DNA of 64,000 bases from Bipolaris cookei (lineage: Eukaryota > Ascomycota > Dothideomycetes > Pleosporales > Pleosporaceae). The position numbers were made by a program, and so were the translations under genes. The notes beneath the pieces are model-generated. The model saw nothing but the letters and a program-made list of their open reading frames with translations, had not been told where the DNA came from and did not search any database. Position 1 is the first letter of the stretch, and each line of letters starts with the position of its first letter. The stretch covers positions 186,001-250,000 of the forward strand of contig NRSV01000039.1 in NCBI GenBank assembly GCA_002286855.1, in the 5' to 3' direction. Below, piece by piece: positions 34,201 to 46,700 of the stretch.

Positions 34201-36457
34201 TTCTGATGGCATCAGATTAGCAACCAATAGCATCGGCCCTTCAAACAGCCCTGTGTATGATCTCACAAAGGCGCTGTGCTTTGACCGGAAGGCAGAGTGA
34301 GTTGTTCGAATCTCCCACCGCCGGGGGCGCGCAGTGACAAGAGGCTCGGCGGTATGTATCCATGGCACTTCACATGAAAGTACTACTCCTAAAAAACTTT
34401 GAGAAAAAATGATCCTAGAAGGACTTTTAGATGTGCTTGGTCAATCAGTTGTTACGGCTCGCCACAGACAAAGCTGCAGCTTGGCCTTTGTCTTCTTTGA
34501 GCGGTCTGTACTGAAAAATCATCGCCGCTCTTCTCTTTGAAGTGGCCCTCCACTAATCCAACTGCATACCCAAGTGATTGAGACAAGATGCTTTGTTGGT
34601 CGATGTCCGGTAAGGCGCAGGTCAGGTGAAAGTTGGAATATGAAAACTTTGCTCCGCAAGTGAAAAGGCTTGCATCAAAATACGCCATGTTTCAGTATGA
34701 TGAGAGACTCATTTCTGGACCGAGAAACATAGCCTTACCCCCCTGATAAAGATGTATGGTCGATGCGGCAAGCGAGCTATTTCCTGGGTCATACATCTCG
34801 AGTATCCCTAACAGAAGCAAGGCTGATATCACACACCGATAAAAGATGAACCAATCGATTGCTTCGCTGAATCTAAACTTGTGTAGGTGTCCGGGATACA
34901 CAAAAAATGGGCTACGTTTGCAACAAAAGCCAAGAAAGTACGTGCATTTGTGTACCGCGGTAGGCTGCAGGTAAACGCATTACCGATTCATTCTTTCACG
35001 CCATTCCAACAAGGTGCATGACAGGCGGGCCTGTTCTTCTGAGGTATCCATAGCCTGGGTAATAGAGAGCTAGTTCTATTCCGAAGTGTGGTGGTGTTAC
35101 TTATGCGTGGGAGAGACACTTGTAGCGTTGCGCGATCGTAGGTAGCTTTATAGGGCTGCGCCTTCCACTGCCAGCATGACAAATCGTTTTCTCTCCAGTC
35201 GCATCTTGCGTTGACGGGAACTATGTACAGTTAACTGTGACGTTCAGAAAACGTACTATTTCTCTCGTAGCATTGTGATGGACTGGCGATTCACGTTATT
35301 GTCATGGGTGTCTACGTTCTCCAGCCCATTGAAAATGTTTTTAATTGACATTAGCTGTCAGGCCAAGGACATTAAACAAAGAGGCCGGACCGTATGTCCC
35401 TGCTAGGATGCAGGGTTCAGCACGGGAAGTATGTTTGATGCCGTGTGACACCATTCCCTCGATTCATCTTGCACCATCGTAATGCCCAGAGCCCAGCACT
35501 TGTTGTGGGTAACAGTCGTTTGATTCAACTGTGGGCCCGCCGTCTTGCAGCCTGTCAAGCCATGCAGTGTGCGTCCTGGAACCCAGGCACACCCACTTAC
35601 ACACCAGACGTCGTCTGCACTGCGCTTAGGCAAGCTTTGGCGACGCAATTCGCTGGGTAAGCAGCTAGTGGGTCGAAGTGAAGGTGGATGTTGATGCGTT
35701 AAAAGGGACCGGTGATAGCACAAGTATATGTTGCTGCACTTGTTGTGCATTGGCTGTCTCCTGGATAGTCACACCCGAACGATCCTTTATAACAGTCAAC
35801 TTTCCCAGGAATTACTTTGCCCCATTAGCACGTTGTTGTAACTGTGCCCTCATCGCATTCCGGTAAAGGAAGCCTATCCATAGCTGTCTCTCTTCGGCAT
35901 CACCTGACCTGGCATGTTAAAGTCACTGGCTAGCTTGTATTGCTGTGATAACCCAGCGAACTTATCTGTTGGACACTACGCGAGGTCTAGCTAATTGCTA
36001 CGGGGCTGTACTGTTTGTTGAGCGAAGCCACCTGAATATCAGAGCTAGGCCGACACGACGTGCACGTCTCTCTGCCTACTTCCAGACGGCGTTGACTGAC
36101 TCAACTCACGAACGTAATAGGTACGTCGCAAAGGTCATCAGTCCCATTTTTTCGCAATCCTGACGATACTCAGGTTGATTACCAAAGTGGATATACATTC
36201 CAACACGTCCTCGCCGGTAACAGGTGTAAGGCGATTATCTGGTCCTCGTGAGCATTTCGCAAACGCCTGAACACCAGTCTCTTCTTCCTGTTACTGCCAC
36301 CAAACTTCTCTTTACCCAAATTCAATCTCTGTTCCACAGCAGCCCAGTCTTTGTATCGACTTGATTCTCGCGCTCTTCTCTGCCAGGTACTGGTACCCAG
36401 TAGTGAGCCTTCACGTCTTTGCTTTCGCCATTTCCAGGTGATCGCACGCCCTCCGGA
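31256..36457. other. 5.2-kb gene-free stretch
   Basis: Only short, mutually overlapping frames occur here, none with a domain, a signal peptide joined to a plausible start, or clear splice-linked continuation. Base composition is not strongly AT-skewed, so it is not an obvious RIP-made AT block. The last 300 bp include the promoter of the APSES gene; a TTTCCAG at about 36431-36437 could be an acceptor for an upstream leader intron. Confidence 0.4.
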
Positions 36458-37917
36458 ATGAATATACAAGACTTGCTGAACCCTTCTTGCGGTGATCGCC
36501 ATGACCATCGCCACCCAGAGTCTCCGCCACCATCATCATACCCGGTAGCGATATTGCCAGCGCTTAGGCGACACAAGATACCAAAGGATGCTCCAATCTT
36601 TTCAGAAGGCAACAGAACCGTTGGAATAGTTAACTTCATCCCTTATGAAGCGGGAAAAGACGAGGAACTCCTTGCACAGCACCGTAGATTCCAGATCTAC
36701 CCGTTGGGTGAGATCTCTAGGAAGGGAATTCGACACATCCCATACAACAGCGATAAGAAAGACTTCCTTGAGAAGACTGGACGTGACGCATTCGAAAGTA
36801 AGGTTAGCTTTTAAAGTTGATAGTAAACACTGACTTGCTTATAGTGTTCCAGTATACGTACAAGCTCCCTGGCGAAGAGAAGCCGTATGTTGTCGTCTGG
36901 GATTACAACGTCGGCCTCGTTCGTATAACGCCTTTCTTCAAGTCGTGCAAGTACTCAAAGGTAGGCATCTAGTTCTACAACACTCAATTAGGGTACTGAG
37001 TATTGCAGACGATACCCGCAAAGGCATTGAGAGAGAATCCCGGGCTCAAGGATATCAGCTACAGTATAACTGGGGGCGCTCTGGTGTGTCAAGGTCAGTC
37101 AAGTCAATCCCAGATTATCTAAACACTCTACTGACATTGTTTAGGGTATTGGATACCGTACCAGGCTGCCAGAGCCATAGCTGCAACCTTCTGCTATGAC
37201 ATTCGATGGGCGCTTACTCCCGTCTTCGGCAACGACTTTCCTTCGATTTGTCTGACGCCAGATGATCCCTGTTTCGCAAAGTTTGTCATTGATCCAGCCA
37301 TCGTACGGTACTGTGCTGAGGAGACCACAAAATTTCGAGAACTTGGATCTGCGTATGAAGTCCACAGGCCGGCCGGCCCGACACAGGTGGACGCACCGAC
37401 GTCGCGCTCTGAACAGCCACCGCTCAGCGCCCAAGTTGTAAGGCAACGGCGCGCGCGACCGGTAGATATAGAGAGTGGATATGGAACCGATACAGAGCGA
37501 AATGACAGGTATCTCTTTTCTCCTGAGGTATCTCCGCGCACTCGCTTCACGCCCATCAATCGGTCACACTCGCCGTACTCTCCTCGCATAGCAGAGCCTT
37601 CGTTTGTGAGCTCACCCGTCAGCATGCGTGCGCCTCCAGGATTGCATACGCCGACATCGACTCCATATGAGTACTCTGGCGAGGCCTTCCGGGCAAAGCG
37701 GTCGCATTCCAAGGTGGCATTTTGCGAGCATCCTGCCGACGAAGCCGTCACTCGCCCTCCAACAGCCGCCACAATCGATAGTGCGCACGGATGCGAGATG
37801 TGCGTTGGTGAGGATAACCACAGCCACGTCGATATGGACGCGGCAGAGATGTTGCTTTCGCTGTGTACAGCGGACAAGGCGATGCCACCATCAAAGCGTA
37901 CGCGTCGGGGTTCGTGA
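36458..37917 (+). CDS. APSES-type (KilA-N fold) transcription regulator, Xbp1-like
   Basis: Exons 36458-36797, 36845-36960, 37009-37093 and 37145-37917 give 437 residues; introns are 47, 48 and 51 bp. The DNA-binding APSES domain spans about residues 114-220 across three introns: VVVWDYNVGLVRITPFFKSC, KYSKTIPAKALRENPGLKDI, SYSITGGALVCQGYWIPYQAARAIAATFCYDI. It resembles the Xbp1-like branch of fungal APSES proteins more than the Mbp1/Swi4 branch because no ankyrin repeats follow. The C-terminal half is disordered with Ser/Pro phosphorylation-type sites and ends in a basic KRTRRGS. Likely nuclear; target genes are unknown. The start follows MNIQDLLNPS, a common opening in fungal regulators; a preceding non-ATG extension was not used. 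Confidence 0.85.
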
Positions 37918-38324
37918 TGTCCGAAATAGTGTATGCCAACTTCCTGTTTTGAGGACGGTGATGACTAAAGCATGGCGATTGATACTTTCCTTTTCTGTCT
38001 GCTCATCACGGTTGCTAGCCTTTTCAGTGTTTCTTGTCGGCATGCTCGTTGAGCAACTTCATTTAGTTCAGTTTGTGCATTTCAGTATTGAGAGGGAGCA
38101 CCATCAGCGCCTTGGTACGGTCATATGCTATGTTTTCATGTTTATGCAGTCATATCCAGTGAATAGAAAAGTGCATTAGCAATGCAATGTCAAAAAGGTC
38201 AGACAAACATCATGCTCGAGAACATAGATGGGGAGATGGATAGATGAATTCGGTCTCTAAGAACATCTCATTTGTAATCTTTGCATTGCCATTGTATGAC
38301 TAATCCAAACCTCTTGGCATAAGT
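37918..38324. other. Convergent intergenic region
   Basis: About 400 bp holding the 3' ends of the APSES gene and the glutathione transferase gene. Nothing else seen. Confidence 0.4.
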
Positions 38325-39150
38325 TTACTTCGATACTGCCTTGTTCTTTTTCATCTTTTCTAGTCTCTTGACGGTGGACGAGATGATTGTGTCCTCATCA
38401 TAGATGTATGTTACACTCTCTTGTTTTATTACTGCTGCAGCCCACTTGGAAAAGTTGGGAAGTGCATCCAAGTCTGATGCAATGGACTTGGGGAGTGTAC
38501 CGTGTCTTGAGAACGCATATATCCGGATAATGAAAGGCGCCGTTAGAGCCTACCAGGCTATCAGTAATGCTGCTACTTGCTTGAGTGCCAACCATACCTC
38601 TGCCAAGGTGAGTTTCTCACTCCCTCCAAAGAATGGCTTTGCATCTTTCAGAAGAGGCTCCACCTCTTTGCTAACGGTTTCGATAAATTCCTGGCTCAGC
38701 TTTGCCTTTTCTTCTTCAGAATCCAGCATCAAGATCTTGTAAAAATGGCTGCCAGCCTTGGTACTCCAGGTATCGACAAAGAAATTGATTCTAGCACGGG
38801 TCAAGGCAGCTTCTGGAGATCCTGCTGCAGGGAAGAGATGCGAGGGATAGGCGTCAGCCAGGAATGTTGAGACAATGGCTGACTCGGTGACAATGTCGCC
38901 ATTGAAGTTTATGGCAGGAACAAGACCTCGCTGCATATGGGTCAACTACGCATTGACGCATAGAGCCCGGGCGTAGACTCACAGGGTTGATTTCCAGATA
39001 CCAGGGCTCTCTCGGATTATCCAAATCGATTATAACTTCCTCATATGGCAAGCCCAGTTCTTTCAGAACAATGTGAGTTCGGTGAGCATAAGGGCAGCGA
39101 TGGTTTGTGTATAGCGTAATTTTTGGAGCATTGCCATTAATGTGCGCCAT
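38325..39150 (-). CDS. Glutathione S-transferase, omega-like
   Basis: Exons 39150-38983, 38930-38598 and 38549-38325 give 241 residues. The thioredoxin-like N-terminal domain has ITLYTNHRCPYAHRTHIVLKELGLPYEEV, in which the Cys of RCPYAHR is the likely catalytic residue of the omega type, then LEINPRGLVPAINFNG across intron 1 and DIVTESAIVSTFLAD for the glutathione gamma-Glu contact. The all-helical C-terminal domain follows and is completed by the last exon (ALTAPFIIRIYAF), reached through a 48-bp intron. An upstream in-frame ATG at 39264 would add 38 residues rich in Arg, Ser and Thr with only one acidic residue at the end (see findings). Probable role in thiol transfer and detoxification. 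Confidence 0.88.
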
Positions 39151-39264
39151 TATTTCGGAGTTGTTAGGACAATGTGAAGGCGGTTGCAGGGATTGGAAGG
39201 TAGTGGTGCGAAGAATACTATTTGAGAACACTCGTGAGACTTGACTTCGATAAGTCTGCAGCAT

Positions 39265-39790
39265 CTACTAAATAGCCGTGACCATCGACAAGATATACCG
39301 GAGCTCGCGCAGCTCGGTACGCGGCTTATCAATCAGGCCATGTATGGATTGCATCAGCATGCAGCCAAATTGTGCAGTGCGGGGCATGCCCGATGTGAGT
39401 GGAGAGCTATTGTGTGCCAATCCCCAAGCTCTTTCGTGTATTGCCCCGATTTCCTTGTGCTTCGGCACTGATCTGACAAAAATAGTGCCCAATATTCCGC
39501 AGCTCGTGCTTTGGCATGTCCAGTTTGAGCATGAGCGGTACACAATAGTGTCTAGAACCCTGCAAATAAACTCAGTGGTGAGACATATTGTCTCTGTCCG
39601 ACAGAGGGGCGCCGCCCTTCGCAGCGCACCGGTCAAGATCTCTCGTTCTAGAGGGGAGGAGCCGATAAGTATCGCCATAAAATATCGGGTAGATGCATGC
39701 CCTTGTCTGCTCACAAGTGCCCGTATTCAACCATGGCTCAGGATGACCTTCCATCTACAGCATTCAGCATGGTCATCGCCATACACTGGC
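39265..39790. other. Intergenic region between the GST and SNU23 genes
   Basis: About 500 bp. A plus-strand frame runs through it but continues antisense to SNU23 and lacks any domain; judged spurious. Confidence 0.4.
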
Positions 39791-40485
39791 TCAACAGATG
39801 ACACCGTCACCTTCGACTTTCCACTCCATCGCATTGCTGTCTGTCTTCTTCTTCGCTCTGCGCTTCTCGTTGCGCAACCGCCTCTTCTCTTCGGCATCCT
39901 TTTCCATCTGTTCCCTGTTCATCGCCAGTTTGGCGTCCAAATCTGTGACTTCAAGAACTTTTGCCTCGTCTTGTTTTCGCTTGAGATATCGTAGGCGGTC
40001 TCGAACTTCTTGGAGAGTTGCGCGGCGTACTTCGCCGGACTGGCCGGTAGCGATCAAATGCTGCTTGCTATTGAGATGCTCGACGTACTGAATGTTGTCC
40101 CTGAGGGATTGTTAGCAAAACTAAGTCAGCGCTGTAAAAGAGAGACGCACTTGAATGTCAGGTCGCAAGCTCCGCAGTATGCACCAGCACCACGTCCCCT
40201 CTTGCCAACTGCAGCAGCAGCTGATGTGAGGGTTTGCTTTCCGATCATTTTGCTCCAATCTATACGTTCTGCTCTTGCTTCAGTCTGCTTCAGATCCTCA
40301 GGCGTTGACGCTCTCCGTCTATACGTCTTGCCAGCCAGCTTTGCTTCGTATCGCTCCTTTCCCTCCTCACGCTCTTTTGCCTCTCTCTCTTTGGCCTTTT
40401 TTGCCATCTCGTCGCGGTCCCATGTTTTCCTGAAATCTGTATCACCGCCCCCCGTCGTTCCGTATGCGCCTGCTTTGCCGCTCAT
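39791..40485 (-). CDS. SNU23: U4/U6.U5 tri-snRNP protein Snu23 (ZMAT2 family)
   Basis: Exons 40485-40151 and 40100-39791 give 214 residues. The 50-bp intron (GTGCGT, GCTAACA, CTCAG) splits DLTFK/DNIQYVEHLNSKQHL inside the zinc finger. Snu23 joins the pre-B spliceosome with the tri-snRNP and helps recognise the 5' splice site. The sequence has the family start DFRKTWDRDEMAKKAKEREA, then KRGRGAGAYC and a matrin-type C2H2 finger (Cys104, Cys107, His120, His126), followed by HLIATGQSGEVRRATL and a Lys/Glu-rich helix. The ATG at 40485 (MSGKAG) is the first in frame. Length is normal for fungi. Confidence 0.92.
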
Positions 40486-41108
40486 GACGGGCAATTGTAG
40501 AGAGACACGCTCTTTACTCTATTGGTGATGGGAAATTTGGTGGATCACTGGGTTCCAGTAGAGCTCCAGTCGTATCCGGATAGTGCGTAGGTGTTTTCAC
40601 GAGTCAAAGCAAAGTCGAGTATTGGTGTGTAGTTACACACGCGTGGTTTTCGAGAGTCAAGCTCGTGACTTTCTGGTCCGTGACGCACGGACTTTACTGA
40701 GCTTTGGGCAGGTATGCATCATCATCATCATCACCACCACGTATTACAACTGATAATACCTGTCTATAGAAAAGACAAAGTCCATGTACATTGATTGATA
40801 ATTCAAGATATTTCATCTCGTTCTAGTTCTGAATATTTACTACGTGTCATCCTGATCACGATTGAATAGAAGGAAAATCGGGAAAAAAGTACTCCACGCT
40901 ATGCTCCGATTTCCTGTGAGTGTCTTAGCGGGCGACACATACATGTAACCATAAGCCAGTTTCATGCCACCTTATCCTAGCGCAGCGAAACTCATGGACG
41001 CGCATGACATTTCTGTTGTATGCTTCCCATAATTGCCGAATGTTGAAAGTGTCTTCGTAAGACGATTGGAAGCGTGATTGTGTCGGGCCATACGTAATTC
41101 CCGCAACT
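40486..41108. other. Intergenic region with a CAT microsatellite
   Basis: About 620 bp containing an ATC/ACC triplet repeat near 40711-40740 and the SNU23 promoter. No gene seen. Confidence 0.4.
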
Positions 41109-41828
41109 CTAATACGAGTATGGACCAGATCCACGAGGAAATCCTACGTGTTGGCCCGGCGCTGGCGGCGGCGGCGGTACTGGTACTGGAGGCGGTCCGC
41201 GCGCTACTCTGCCGACTGCCATGTGTCCATGAGATACTGAGCTATCTCTATCTCGTCTTTTCTTCTTCTTCTCTTTGACACCATATCCTATGTCAGTGTA
41301 ACCTGCAGCGGCAAAAGGCGGTTCAATAACCTCTCGAGAATGGTCATCCGGCAGCCTGAGGTCAACAAGACTGTAGAAGTAATCCAAGACTTCCGGGTAG
41401 CGAAGAACCGATGCTCGCCAATCGGCGTCGATGCCACGCTTGAGCTCGGCATGGGCTTCTGCGATTTGTGTCTGAAGCGTCGCCACATACATGGGGTGTA
41501 TTGGCGGATGACCGGAATATCGCATGTAGACTTCGTAGTGCGGGAGCGAGGCAAGGTATGATGAATGCGCTTGCTTGCGAGTTGATGTCAACCGCTCAAA
41601 CGCATTCAAGATATGCTGACGCGCGTGATTAATCACCCAGTCTCTACAGCTCAAGTCAGCACTCGCTTTGAGAAGATTGAAGTGTCCGTGGTACCGTATA
41701 TCAGCCAGCCTTTCGTCCATGGCACGCTGCTCTGCCTGCTTGACAGCAATTTGCAGGCGCTCCGACTCGCAGGAGCATTCGGGATAGGGCGGCGCATTGC
41801 AGATGGCACAGTTGGGAGCTGCATCCAT
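41109..41828 (-). CDS. Conserved fungal protein of unknown function with N-terminal Cys motif
   Basis: A single exon encodes 239 residues from ATG 41828. The N-terminus NCAICNAPPYPECSCESERL places four cysteines at residues 7, 10, 18 and 20 (C-X2-C-X7-C-X-C), a possible metal site. A long, mostly helical region follows (residues 24-165) with repeated Ala, Glu and aromatic residues, suitable for a helical bundle. The tail holds a basic KEKKKKRRDRD segment, then a proline run (PPPVPVPPPPPAPG). I recognise this arrangement only as a conserved hypothetical protein of filamentous fungi. Function unknown. Confidence 0.75.
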   Translation of the reverse strand: MDAAPNCAICNAPPYPECSCESERLQIAVKQAEQRAMDERLADIRYHGHFNLLKASADLSCRDWVINHARQHILNAFERLTSTRKQAHSSYLASLPHYEVYMRYSGHPPIHPMYVATLQTQIAEAHAELKRGIDADWRASVLRYPEVLDYFYSLVDLRLPDDHSREVIEPPFAAAGYTDIGYGVKEKKKKRRDRDSSVSHGHMAVGRVARGPPPVPVPPPPPAPGQHVGFPRGSGPYSY

Positions 41829-43748
41829 TTCATACGGAGGTAGTTGGTGAGCCAGCGTTGATCATTGTCGGTCCAGAGTGGGCCGAACACGGTTGCAGGG
41901 TAGTTTTAGTGATTGATGGTGATGCACGGGATGAGGATTTGATCTGGAATGAGGTCGGTTTTAAGACAGTCTGGAAGCGGATGCGCGCTAGGGTAGTCAG
42001 GCACAGGCGGTGACGACGGACAAGTTAGAGGTTACATGACGATCTTTGTGGAGGCCATCGGCGTGATCTGGCTAGTTTCGTACGGCTTATGGAGTGATGG
42101 ATGGATTGGGCAGACTTGGGATGCGTTATGAGTTGGCAGAATCGCTAGGATCGGCTCAACCAGTATTAGCTCCGGGGTGTGCCAAGACTAATTGCTTCTA
42201 GATAGTAGTGTATAGCATCGATCGAAGGCTACGGATATGGCGATGTTGAACTTAACCGTCTAATCGTAGCGGAGAGCCGTGTCGGATGGGGGTGTGCGAT
42301 GTTGTAGTTGTTGATGCCCTCGATCAACCTACCCCGCCTTTGCCCTTGACCTTGCCGGACCCCACCACCGTGGTATTAATGTCCGACCGAGTAAGACGAC
42401 AGGGATGTGGCCTTCTCTTGTCCTACAGTATATAGACTCTTCGGTCTGCTGGTATGCTACGCTTGTAGACAACAGCCCAATGATGTCAGGATCCATGGAA
42501 AAAACAATCCAGACTCTGAACGCACACGCACATGTGCTGTTGACACGGCCGTCTCCTAGCCTTGCGATGGTGTCGACCGATGTGAGTGGCATGTGACATG
42601 TGACCCTCGAGCTTTTCTTCACCTGTCCGGTCCGCGGATTGTTGTTCTTGGCCGGGCGCCCCATATCCCAAGGCCCATTTGCAAGCGTTTTCCTTTGGGC
42701 TCTCTTGTGGAGAGAGCACCACCACTAGGTGTAGTATCTACTGTATGTCCTCGGCAGCAGTAGTGGGCTTGAGATACGTAACGTCTCTTGCACGTGACAG
42801 AGGGCCACGCACCGACACCGCTGTTTGTTCGCTGTTCCAACCGCACTCGCATTCGCCGCACTCGCCGCACTCGTCGCAAATCAGAAGCCGGGCTTTCCGA
42901 TAGACGGCGTCAACCTGACGCAACTGACCGTTCGATGTGAGGCTTGCAGGCGTGTTGGCCTGTCCCCTTATATACTGCCGCTATCACTGGCGGATGCGCA
43001 TCATCATGCCGTTCACAACGCATATCCGGTAGTTTCCCCATTGTGAGTCTGGCTTGTCCCCAACCGCCTATCGTCTTCTAGACCCATATCCTCCAATCGC
43101 CGACCACCGCTGGCCTAGTGGACCAAGCCCACTGTGGTTTTGCAGCACACGAGGGCTGAAGTGGAGTTTGTCAGCTCACCTCGTTGAGGTTCAATAGCCT
43201 GGTATGCTTCGTATGCTCTGAGTCGTAATTTTGGATAGTCGCAACTTCTTTGAATAGAAAAAAGCGTCCCATGATACCCATGTGTCGGAACAACAACCCC
43301 CAGAGAAGGCCCCTCATGCTAACAACGGCGTTTATCACATTGTTAAAAATAATTTTTTTTGTAGAGCTACGGCTTGCGCAGTGATGTATGTAAAGCCATG
43401 AGTCTGTCTGGTGCTGCTTGTACGCATGACTCAGCAGTATTATCATGGTGTTTTCTGGCTAATAATCCGGGTAATCCTGCGCGCCGCACAGACTGCGCCC
43501 TTCGAACTCGACATTCTCCCGCATTAGGCTTAGTGCATGTAGAAAGTGTGTCTTCCCCGTCTTCGGCATGGCCCCAGAATGAGTCCAAGCCGCGGTCCTA
43601 CTTAGCATCCATCATCCCGCAAAACGACAACTCACGCCTTATTGTCGAATTCGTCCAGAGGGCGTGCATTTGTTCTTTGATCCATCGCAGGCCATTGGAC
43701 AGCAGTCAAGATAACCCATTGGTTGATTGCAAATCGAGGCCCGCTATC
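41829..43748. other. 1.9-kb upstream region of the homeodomain gene
   Basis: No supported gene. Short frames on both strands around 42329-43046 lack ATG starts or domains. A long promoter/leader is common for developmental regulators in fungi, which may be the explanation. Confidence 0.4.
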
Positions 43749-46700
43749 ATGGCTACCCAAGATGCAGCCTTCGATATGGCAGACTTTGTCGATTTTGGAG
43801 ACACAAGCATACCCGGCGTATCACAAGGGACAGACCTCAACATAACCGAGCCAGCATTGGATCAAAGGTGCGTGGTATACCCATTATTCCTTAGTCTCTT
43901 ACCCCGGCTTGACATCCATGTAAATGCGAACTTGCATTCAAGGGGTCCATCATTGACGATCAAATTTCTTTTTCTTTGGTTCTAATATCAACCAGTCCCT
44001 TACTAGGAGAAGATGACTCCAGAGGGCTCGTGCAATCCACCGATGCTCAAACTACCGACATCGACTTCAACACTGACTTTAGCACTTGGCTGCCAACATA
44101 CCAAAAGTCCATCCAGCCATGTGAATACTGCAGATCAATGTCACTGGAGTGTTTCATATACAACGTCGATGGTACAAAGCAGCTAGGCTGCTCTCCATGC
44201 AATGCTCTGTTCCGACCATGCAGCTTCAGCAATCCGGAAAGGATGCCAGCAATGAAGCAAAGAACGGCGCTTGACACGTTAGATGTCGTGGCAGAAAACG
44301 ACACACGATGCTTTGGTGGACTCACCGGAAGGAAACAGATGCGATCGTTAGGTCACGTTGGACCCATAACGGATGACAACAACGGAGAGCAGTGCTCCAA
44401 GAGTGCTGCTGTGTCAGCACGCTTCCCAAGAGCTGCTGTGAGCATCCTGAAAAATTGGATGCTGATGCACATTGATCACCCCTATCCAACAGAAGAAGAC
44501 AAGGAGATGTTGAAACAGCAAACTGGTTTGTCCATTGGCCAGATCTCCAACTGGATGGCCAATACGCGGCGGAGGCAAAAGGCACGACCAAAGCGAAGTG
44601 CATCCCCGAGCATCCGACCATCGACCAAGGTCATCAACATTCCCGCGGGTAAAACCTGGGAAAGCATGGGTACGTACACTGAAGCTGAGTTTAGTCGATC
44701 GCACAAGACTGTGGCGCCCAAGACTGACGGAAGATTCATCGTCTTTCGTGCGGATCAAGGGCGCATAGACTCAGATGCTGGCACCTCGTCTCAAATGCCA
44801 GTATTACAGCAGCAGGAATGTCTCGGTTAACTCTCGATAGGTCCGTTCGAACGATGGAAGCACTCTCCTCCTGAAAACGAACCTGCACCTCTCAACGCCA
44901 TTGCTCACGCTGTTGAGACCTTTGATCCGCCGCAGTCTATCAGTCAGAGTAGCAGCTACCGCAAAGATGCTTCTAATGATAGCACTGGGAGCTTCTCGGT
45001 GTTTAGGGCACCTTCCATCTCTTCGCTAGAGACTGGCTTCACCAAGATGTCCTCTGGCTCTCGGGGATCCCGGGACTCTGTCTACTCGTACGGATCCCGA
45101 CACTCGCTCGGCTCTCTGAATAGTCTCAAGTCAAAGGAAAGGCGAAGGCGCCGACGAATTCCTACTCGAGTGTCAAAGGCTAGTCCCGATGAAGGACACA
45201 GAATGTTTCAATGCACATTCTGCACTGATTCTTTCAAATCCAAGTACGACTGGTATGTAATTATCTACCACAGCTGCTGCAACTATTTGATTGCACCGAG
45301 TGGACAGGATGATACTAACGTTTTGAAGGTCTCGCCACGAGAAGAGCCTTCACTTGTCTCTTGAAAAGTGGCTATGCGCACCCCTTGGCGAGGTTGTTGC
45401 CGATAAGGTTACCGGAAAATCCAAATGTGTCTACTGCGATGAGTTGGATCCTAGCAAAGAACACCTGGCGACACACAACCACACTGCATGTTACGAAAAG
45501 GGCCCTGAATCTAGAACCTTTTATCGGAAAGACCATCTTCGACAACACCTACGACTTATGCATGGCTGCAAGATGACTGCAAGCATGGACACTTGGAAGT
45601 CTGAAGCACAATATATCAAATCCCGCTGTGGGTTTTGTGGCATGAACTTTGATAAGTGGCAGGACCGTGTCGACCACCTTGCAAAGGAGTTTCGTAACGG
45701 AGCCAATATGAAGAATTGGAAGGGCTGCCGTGGTCTAGATCCCCATGTAGCCATACATGTGACCAACGCAATGCCGCCATATCTCATTGCCAATGAGAGC
45801 AAGTCACCCTTCCCATTTTCGGCAAGCAACTCCGCAAGTCTACAGGTACGTACGACTGTATTGAACATGCGAGGCTACTCCGAGGTCGGAAAGCACAGTG
45901 GCAGTCTATGGAGTTCTCTGACTGACTGATAAACAGCAAATCAATTTGTCACTCGAAATGCGGGACTTGGAGTACCTCTTACCCAACAACTATGATCTAT
46001 CCATTGCCTATCAAGATGGCAAGGATGCTTCGTCGGTTGGGCCAATTATCTTGACCACACCCGAGAACTTCCCAGCGTCAGGACAACCGGATCATAATCC
46101 CAACGCAACATGCTGGGAAATTCTGACTCTACGACTTGGACGTTTTGCACGACAGCATATCCAGGCACACGGTGCTGGATCCGTGACTGATGAGATGCTG
46201 CAAGTTGAGTCGCGCCGTATTCTTTACGGTGATGACGATCCCTGGAACCAAACTTCTGCAGACAATCCCGAATGGCTCAATCTCTTCAAGAAAGCACACG
46301 GCATCGACTCCAAAACCCCAGTCAAAGGCATCAATGCAGAGCACGAAATTCACGAGGATCTAGGTATCAACTCCAGCACCGCTGTTGACTCTAGCTTCGA
46401 CGTCAACAACTTCACTTGCGCAAACCTGCCTGAGAACGATCCGCTGCGGGCACTCTCTTTCGAGTGTTCGCTTTCAGGCTCGTTGGGTCATATCAAAGGG
46501 CACGTGCGACAGCTCTCATCCGGCCGCCAAACACCCTACAGCGTACCAGGGTTGAGCAGATCACCCACATCGCCCGCTTCCTTTGCACCAGCAACAAATA
46601 CAGCAGCAGCCAATGACGACCCACTCATAGGTGTATACGAGCCCATTTCCGAGCTCGCATGCCCTTCCAACGGCGCCAAGGGACCTTGCTTTGGCGAGCA

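Noticed and set aside
34285..34335. GTTCGAATC resembling a B box
   Set aside because: The flanking stem does not pair and no A box is found at a suitable distance.
39278..39994. 238-codon plus-strand frame between the GST and SNU23 genes
   Set aside because: Its 3' part is antisense to the certain SNU23 exon and it has no recognisable domain.
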